Assembly: GCA_054601695.1 (NCBI GenBank)
Contig: BAAHQB010000050.1
Coordinates: forward strand, 124,001 to 188,000
DNA: 64,000 nucleotides
Source: Amorphochlora amoebiformis
Lineage: Eukaryota > Cercozoa > Chlorarachniophyceae
Direction: 5' to 3'
The first letter of the stretch is position 1. The number at the start of each line of letters is the position of its first letter. A model generated the notes under the pieces. The model did not search any database. It was not told the origin of the DNA and was given only the letters and a program-made list of their open reading frames with translations. The translations under genes and the position numbers were made by a program. Shown in pieces: positions 46,501 through 64,000 of this stretch.

Positions 46501-48220
46501 TGTCCTTCGAGTAAATGGCTAACACTTTCAGGGTGTATGTTCGGTCCTCTCCAAGGTCCATATCAAAATACATATATCCATAGTGGTGGCATATGTATGC
46601 GTGGCCCTGTTTGCCTACTTTTACTCGTATTTTCTTTTTGAGCGGTTGCATCTCGTGCACGTAAGAGATATTATTCGTGAAATTAGAGGTGGCTCCAGAG
46701 TCTACTATTACTCTATCAGGATGACCTACCTCAGCAACTATATTGTGCTCTATATATATATTGGGTTCCACCATGTAAGGACACACATCTATGATATCAG
46801 ATAAATTGTCATCAAGAGGCACATTGGGCATGGCAGTCACAATTCTCGTCGTTTTGGCCCCCCCTTTTGGGGTATTTGTCTCATCCAAAGAGATCACTGA
46901 GGCAACCTGGTGCTGCGCTAGCATTGCCCTAGAGTTTTCACTACCCTGAATCAGCTTCTTAAAGCGAGCAGAGTGTGGGCAGGCTGCCATATAATGGTCT
47001 TTAGCACCACAGAGAAGACATTCGCCTCGCCGGGCTTGTCTGGGCCTCTTGGGCTCCCTTTCTGGCTGGTTAGAGCCGCTTCTCTTTGTTCCATACCACC
47101 ATTGGTATCTCGGGTGGCGTCCACGCCCCCGGTGTCTGTAGCCTCGCCCACGCGAGCGGCTACGACCTCGGCCTCGGCCTTGGTAACTGTTAAAGAAGTT
47201 ACTGCCGGGTTCCGGATCATGCCTGATCGTATCGATCCCTTTTGCCATTCGTTCTTTGGCATCTTTCTTGACTTGGTAGACTTGAGTCCTCAAGTCGTCC
47301 ACGACGGCGTCGAAAGTCGAGTACTTCTTTGCACGCGCGACCATCTTGAGCGCGTCATAGTGGGGTCCATGAAGACATTGCAGAAGCAGGTCAGTCTTCG
47401 ATATAAGAGATCGCTCTTCCCCCACTTCTTGAAGCTTTTCGGCCACTCTGGAGATCTCGGCCGCAGCCTTTGAGAATGGGTAGCCTTTCTTCGGTATCTC
47501 GGTGTAGCGTTGAATAAGCTGGTACTTAACGTGGCTGTCGTCCGGGCTGAATCGCTTGAGCAGTAATAGCCAATTCTTGATTGGGTGAAAGTCCGCTGAA
47601 ACCTTCGCCTCGGATCCAGTAGCCGGCGAAATGGTGTCCAGGATCGCTCCGTTGCATTGTTTGATGTTGTGCAGGTGAGTCCTGCCCGCACTAGTCTTTG
47701 GTCCGCCCAAGGGTTTAAGCTGGGCCTCCCCGATTTCCTTGGACTTCATCTTCAAAATCTTCATCCGAAGGTTCCGGTCAAACGTTGGTTTTTCGATTAC
47801 ACACATCGCCTCCCCCTCGATGGTGATCTTAAACACGTGAGTGACACGTTCCCTGTCGAAGAGACTCTTCATATGAGTGCAGTAGAATCGGAAGTTCCCA
47901 TCTTTGTACTTGAACTTCTGCACGGTCTTGTGAGCGTAGATCCGTATGCGTCGAGTTCCACGGTCAGTTTGGCGAGCTTTCTTCGTCGACACCGAACCAC
48001 TGTCAGATGACATGTGTCCGTCCTCGTGGACATTAATCTTGGTGTCGATGTCGTCTTGGGCCATTTTGTTTTCAGCAGACGGAGGGTTTCCTCTTTGTTT
48101 CTTCTCCTCCGCTGTCGCCCTAGTCTCGGCTTGCGTACCCGTGACCACACGACCAGAGCGGGTCATGACAGCATGGGTAGCAGCGGTTGGTTCGCTTGCG
48201 GCGGAAGCGGGAGTGCTCAT
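43529..48220 (-). CDS. Copia gag-pol polyprotein, 1,563 aa
   Basis: One uninterrupted frame, cleaved by its own protease to make the retrotransposition machinery. Seen in order: Gag with an RGRGRSRSRGRG basic patch (about 347-368) and a CCHC zinc knuckle CLLCGAKDHYMAAC (401-414); aspartic protease DSGAT (507-511); pre-integrase H651/H656/C684/C687; integrase core with D788 and E824 (RADGEG; QNGVSER); reverse transcriptase from about 1080 with D1160 and FVDD (1254-1257, usually YVDD); RNase H with D1416 (YVDASF) and TTESEY (1455-1460); then NVADILTKPL near the end. The start ATG is only 4 bp from the 5' LTR, leaving no normal leader. The first integrase aspartate is not where expected: that position falls beside IYIYTY, encoded by a TA tract at 46063-46075. 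Confidence 0.95.
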   Translation of the reverse strand: MSTPASAASEPTAATHAVMTRSGRVVTGTQAETRATAEEKKQRGNPPSAENKMAQDDIDTKINVHEDGHMSSDSGSVSTKKARQTDRGTRRIRIYAHKTVQKFKYKDGNFRFYCTHMKSLFDRERVTHVFKITIEGEAMCVIEKPTFDRNLRMKILKMKSKEIGEAQLKPLGGPKTSAGRTHLHNIKQCNGAILDTISPATGSEAKVSADFHPIKNWLLLLKRFSPDDSHVKYQLIQRYTEIPKKGYPFSKAAAEISRVAEKLQEVGEERSLISKTDLLLQCLHGPHYDALKMVARAKKYSTFDAVVDDLRTQVYQVKKDAKERMAKGIDTIRHDPEPGSNFFNSYQGRGRGRSRSRGRGYRHRGRGRHPRYQWWYGTKRSGSNQPEREPKRPRQARRGECLLCGAKDHYMAACPHSARFKKLIQGSENSRAMLAQHQVASVISLDETNTPKGGAKTTRIVTAMPNVPLDDNLSDIIDVCPYMVEPNIYIEHNIVAEVGHPDRVIVDSGATSNFTNNISYVHEMQPLKKKIRVKVGKQGHAYICHHYGYMYFDMDLGEDRTYTLKVLAIYSKDTTGTFLSVARMDKRGIKIIIHQRKITFEYEQVHIGYADLAGSNLYYLRGQPKTQSKMYQGVHNTILIRETVPLEMLNHQRLCHVSARKQRQTAQLVLGMNCPQRFNSKLRCMTCEVANCTRIPVRGPERAPLVPVGKMGTKTIYIYTYHRLNSDQKTLPESIRGYHGFVVLVHHGSRALFLRLIKNKRETLNTVKTVIATLKTQFGVSINEFRADGEGTYVSRGMQDHLRDQGIRWNPSTPYRPEQNGVSERIIQTIMRMTRAILHHASLTYGYWCYAAQVAAHTYNRLKHSTLATAVPWEVLTNYKPNISYFRVFGCICLVHIPKEQRQEETKLMKRPSSLYDRGRYMRFVGYTNQPGQYILRDRRGKQYRRMVNVWYEKMFKFPQEQIEERNDEIKNNSDEQRAQQEAHESSQPRRSAREARGVRAPLYGLDDYIFELSHHLNASVADIKFVPPKDDLYIYMNKQPTVQQLEDIPLSYYDAINCREKSEWKKAIQSEYDSLVENNTWTLMSCPKGVRPLTTKHVYTKKLKPDNTIRYKMRLVARGFNQQEGKEYFFTYAPTLSLNSLRIMLALATVWSLKGHNIDITTAYLYAKIDADIYLKIPKGYQPTTPRERRIMITPGEKVLKLNKSIYGLKQSGHLWNKTLVEFITSLGFKQSVIDPGVFTVTRYGRKMILGVFVDDIPIFYAAKNDLEWILRNIGSRFKFKNLGPLHHCLGLEITTNPNGEFGLSQTRYIQRLREKYAPNTRKVRTPMATAFDPFLDSERVGSTRYRQKIGALIYLSVGTRPDISYAIGTLARFSTEPKQTHMDALDRLIHYVVNTSTVRIQYRRTDTMPEAYVDASFAQCKETGKSVSGHVVNLADGPVVWSSHRQKVVANSTTESEYIACSECVRDVIYVRELLTEFGVNLDRPVNINEDNQPAIAIATKEGLSKKSRSIRVSYHNVRYSIRAKEVRLIKVASEDNVADILTKPLANHPHKRLFVKMFQT

Positions 48221-48224
48221 TACC

Positions 48225-48397
48225 TATTACGTAGTGGGCGGTGATGCAGATGAGATCTGTCTATGATTACGTAGTAACTTGCCGATGCGTGAGCGGTAAC
48301 TTAAACTAATGAACTGTTCTTCCGCTCATATGACTAATTCGGTAAAACCTAATTTGTCGGCGGTCTCGTCATTCTGTCTTCACATTCATCCCTCACT

Positions 48398-48401
<4 letters not shown>
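48225..48401 (-). repeat. 5' LTR of the copia element
   Basis: 177 bp, identical to 42516-42692. Its inner edge is followed by GGTA and then the gag ATG. The bases next to the LTR (GGTAATGAGCA) resemble the initiator-tRNA primer site TGGTATCAGAGC only loosely (GGTA and GAGC shared), so the primer site would overlap the start codon. As promoter, the LTR would drive transcription leftwards. Confidence 0.93.
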
Positions 48402-48448
<47 letters not shown>

Positions 48449-48736
48449 ATATATATGTATCATAATGTATGTATATATACTATAGTATATAAATAAATAT
48501 GTATTCAACTAGTTTTTCCATCGTACGCACAGCCCGCACATATATATGTACAATTGTATATATAACTATATAGTATTATTCTAGTTTTATATACATGTAT
48601 ATATATATATATATATATGTATAATATATATATATATATATACATACATACATACCTAGCATACATATATCTAGATATATATGTTACTGATAATATGTAT
48701 AAATATCTATGTATAATATATATCCTAGATATACTA

Positions 48737-48775
<39 letters not shown>

Positions 48776-49613
48776 TATATATACATATACTATCAAATTT
48801 TCTGGCATTTCTAGAAGTACGAGAAGTCCTATAAAAATATGCACTCAGAAGTAATTCTATAAAGACTGAACATGTTATTATAACTACCCGCAGTTGCATT
48901 TTTTAATGTCCGAATTAATTTTTAACCGCAAAATTAGAGTCACTACCGCTGCAATGCCATGAGTCATGCAATATCGACCTACGGATCCACGATACTACAT
49001 GTAACACGTAACCATTCACTAGTAAAGGTAACATATACATGTACATGTACGTGTAGCTAGCATTACTATCCGCGATTAACAGTAGTGGTAGTAACATACA
49101 TGTATGAATATGTCTAACGTAAATCATTACAATGAAGGGATGTTTAGCTCCCCGGATAATAGCCAGTAAGCCCCACGATCCGGATAATTGCGGCCGAAAA
49201 GATAAAATACACGAAGATGCCACTGCTCAAACTCATGTAAACCATGCAGAAATGAATGGATTGCAGCGATACAACAGTGCTAACCACGCAGCTAGATAGA
49301 TATACGCGTAATATTGACCGCTGGCCGTGCCCGCACGCCGGCGCCCATTGCAATTTTTCTGATCAAAACGTATTAGAGGTCTACTGTTCAAGGTTGTAAC
49401 ATAAAGACTTCGTTTGGCGGGAAAAAGAAGGGTCTTTTTTAAAGTGAATTTACCTTGAAAAAAACAATCTTTAAAAAGTCGCCAGTCGGAATAATTCTTC
49501 GGCCACGTGATTTGCGCGCGCGCATATTCCGTCCAAGAAACCAACTCGACGCCTCTCCCCCCCCCCATTGGAAGGCAGAAAACAAAGATTACCTCACTTC
49601 GAATCTCTTGAAA
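48402..49613. other. 5' flank of the ADAM gene
   Basis: TA repeat to about 48790, then sequence of balanced composition with no convincing exon. The GC-richest part (about 49310-49350, GTGCCCGCACGCCGGCGCCC followed by ATTGCAAT) and a C-run at 49557-49566 lie within 300 bp of the ADAM start and may be its promoter and 5' untranslated region. The open frame on the minus strand at 49233-49799 is antisense to exon 1 and is rejected. Confidence 0.5.
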
Positions 49614-63962
<14,349 letters not shown>

Positions 63963-63963
63963 G

Positions 63964-64000
<37 letters not shown>

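Larger units (their letters stand above)
42516..48401 (-). mobile_element. Complete Ty1/copia LTR retrotransposon
   Basis: Two identical 177-bp LTRs flank one gag-pol frame on the minus strand. The order within pol is protease, integrase, reverse transcriptase, RNase H, which defines the copia (Pseudoviridae-type) group. The insertion is in (TA)n, so a target-site duplication (ATATA) is plausible but cannot be proven. Identical LTRs and an unbroken frame indicate a recent, possibly still active, insertion. It lies between the divergent gene A and ADAM genes. Confidence 0.95.

Noticed and set aside
43422-48266. Plus-strand frames inside the copia element
   Set aside because: They are antisense shadows of the gag-pol frame.
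49455-49613. Upstream in-frame ATG for ADAM
   Set aside because: It would place 53 basic residues before a clear signal peptide; the ATG at 49614 fits secretion.

Overview
This is a chromosome end of an intron-rich eukaryote. It opens with a C-strand telomere array (CCCTAA repeats, positions 1-355) and continues through subtelomeric minisatellites. The rest is dominated by (TA)n microsatellite, with islands of (CG)n, (GA)n and TTAGGG-type sequence. Nearly every long open frame in TA, CG or GA sequence is an artefact (runs of Ile-Tyr, Arg-Ala or Arg-Glu). The real coding sequence is hidden in short exons of 8-190 bp, often bounded directly by TA repeats that supply the AG acceptor and the GT donor. 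I found these exons by reading each non-repeat island for an AG/GT-bounded open frame and requiring reading phase to carry from exon to exon.

Layout. 1-4.8 kb: telomere, subtelomeric tandem repeats and an inward-facing TTAGGG minisatellite. 4.8-16.1 kb, minus strand: gene B, unrecognised, at least 12 exons. 16.94-38.86 kb, minus strand: gene A, 24 phase-consistent exons (540 codons plus stop) with a low-complexity N-terminal exon, a laminin-G/concanavalin-like domain and an unrecognised C-terminal half. 38.9-42.5 kb: no firm gene; interstitial telomere repeats and a 50-bp inverted repeat. 42,516-48,401, minus strand: a young, complete Ty1/copia retrotransposon with identical 177-bp LTRs and one 1,563-codon gag-pol frame. 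49,614 to beyond the right edge, plus strand: an ADAM-family metalloprotease in at least 32 exons, with signal peptide, prodomain, [12 protein letters not shown] zinc site, disintegrin and cysteine-rich domains. Genes A and ADAM face away from each other, and the copia element lies between them.

The most unusual feature is that many exons of all three genes are surrounded by tandem partial copies of themselves ('exon echoes'). Each echo keeps one exon end with its splice junction and is separated from the next by a fresh TA tract. Echoes on the downstream side mostly keep the donor end; echoes on the upstream side keep the acceptor end. One exon (20,680-20,767) has both kinds.

Organism: the genetic code looks standard (stops TAA and TAG), telomeres are TTAGGG, and introns are GT-AG. 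ADAM proteases are known mainly from animals, their unicellular relatives and fungi, so an opisthokont protist or a related lineage is my best guess, but the window does not prove it.
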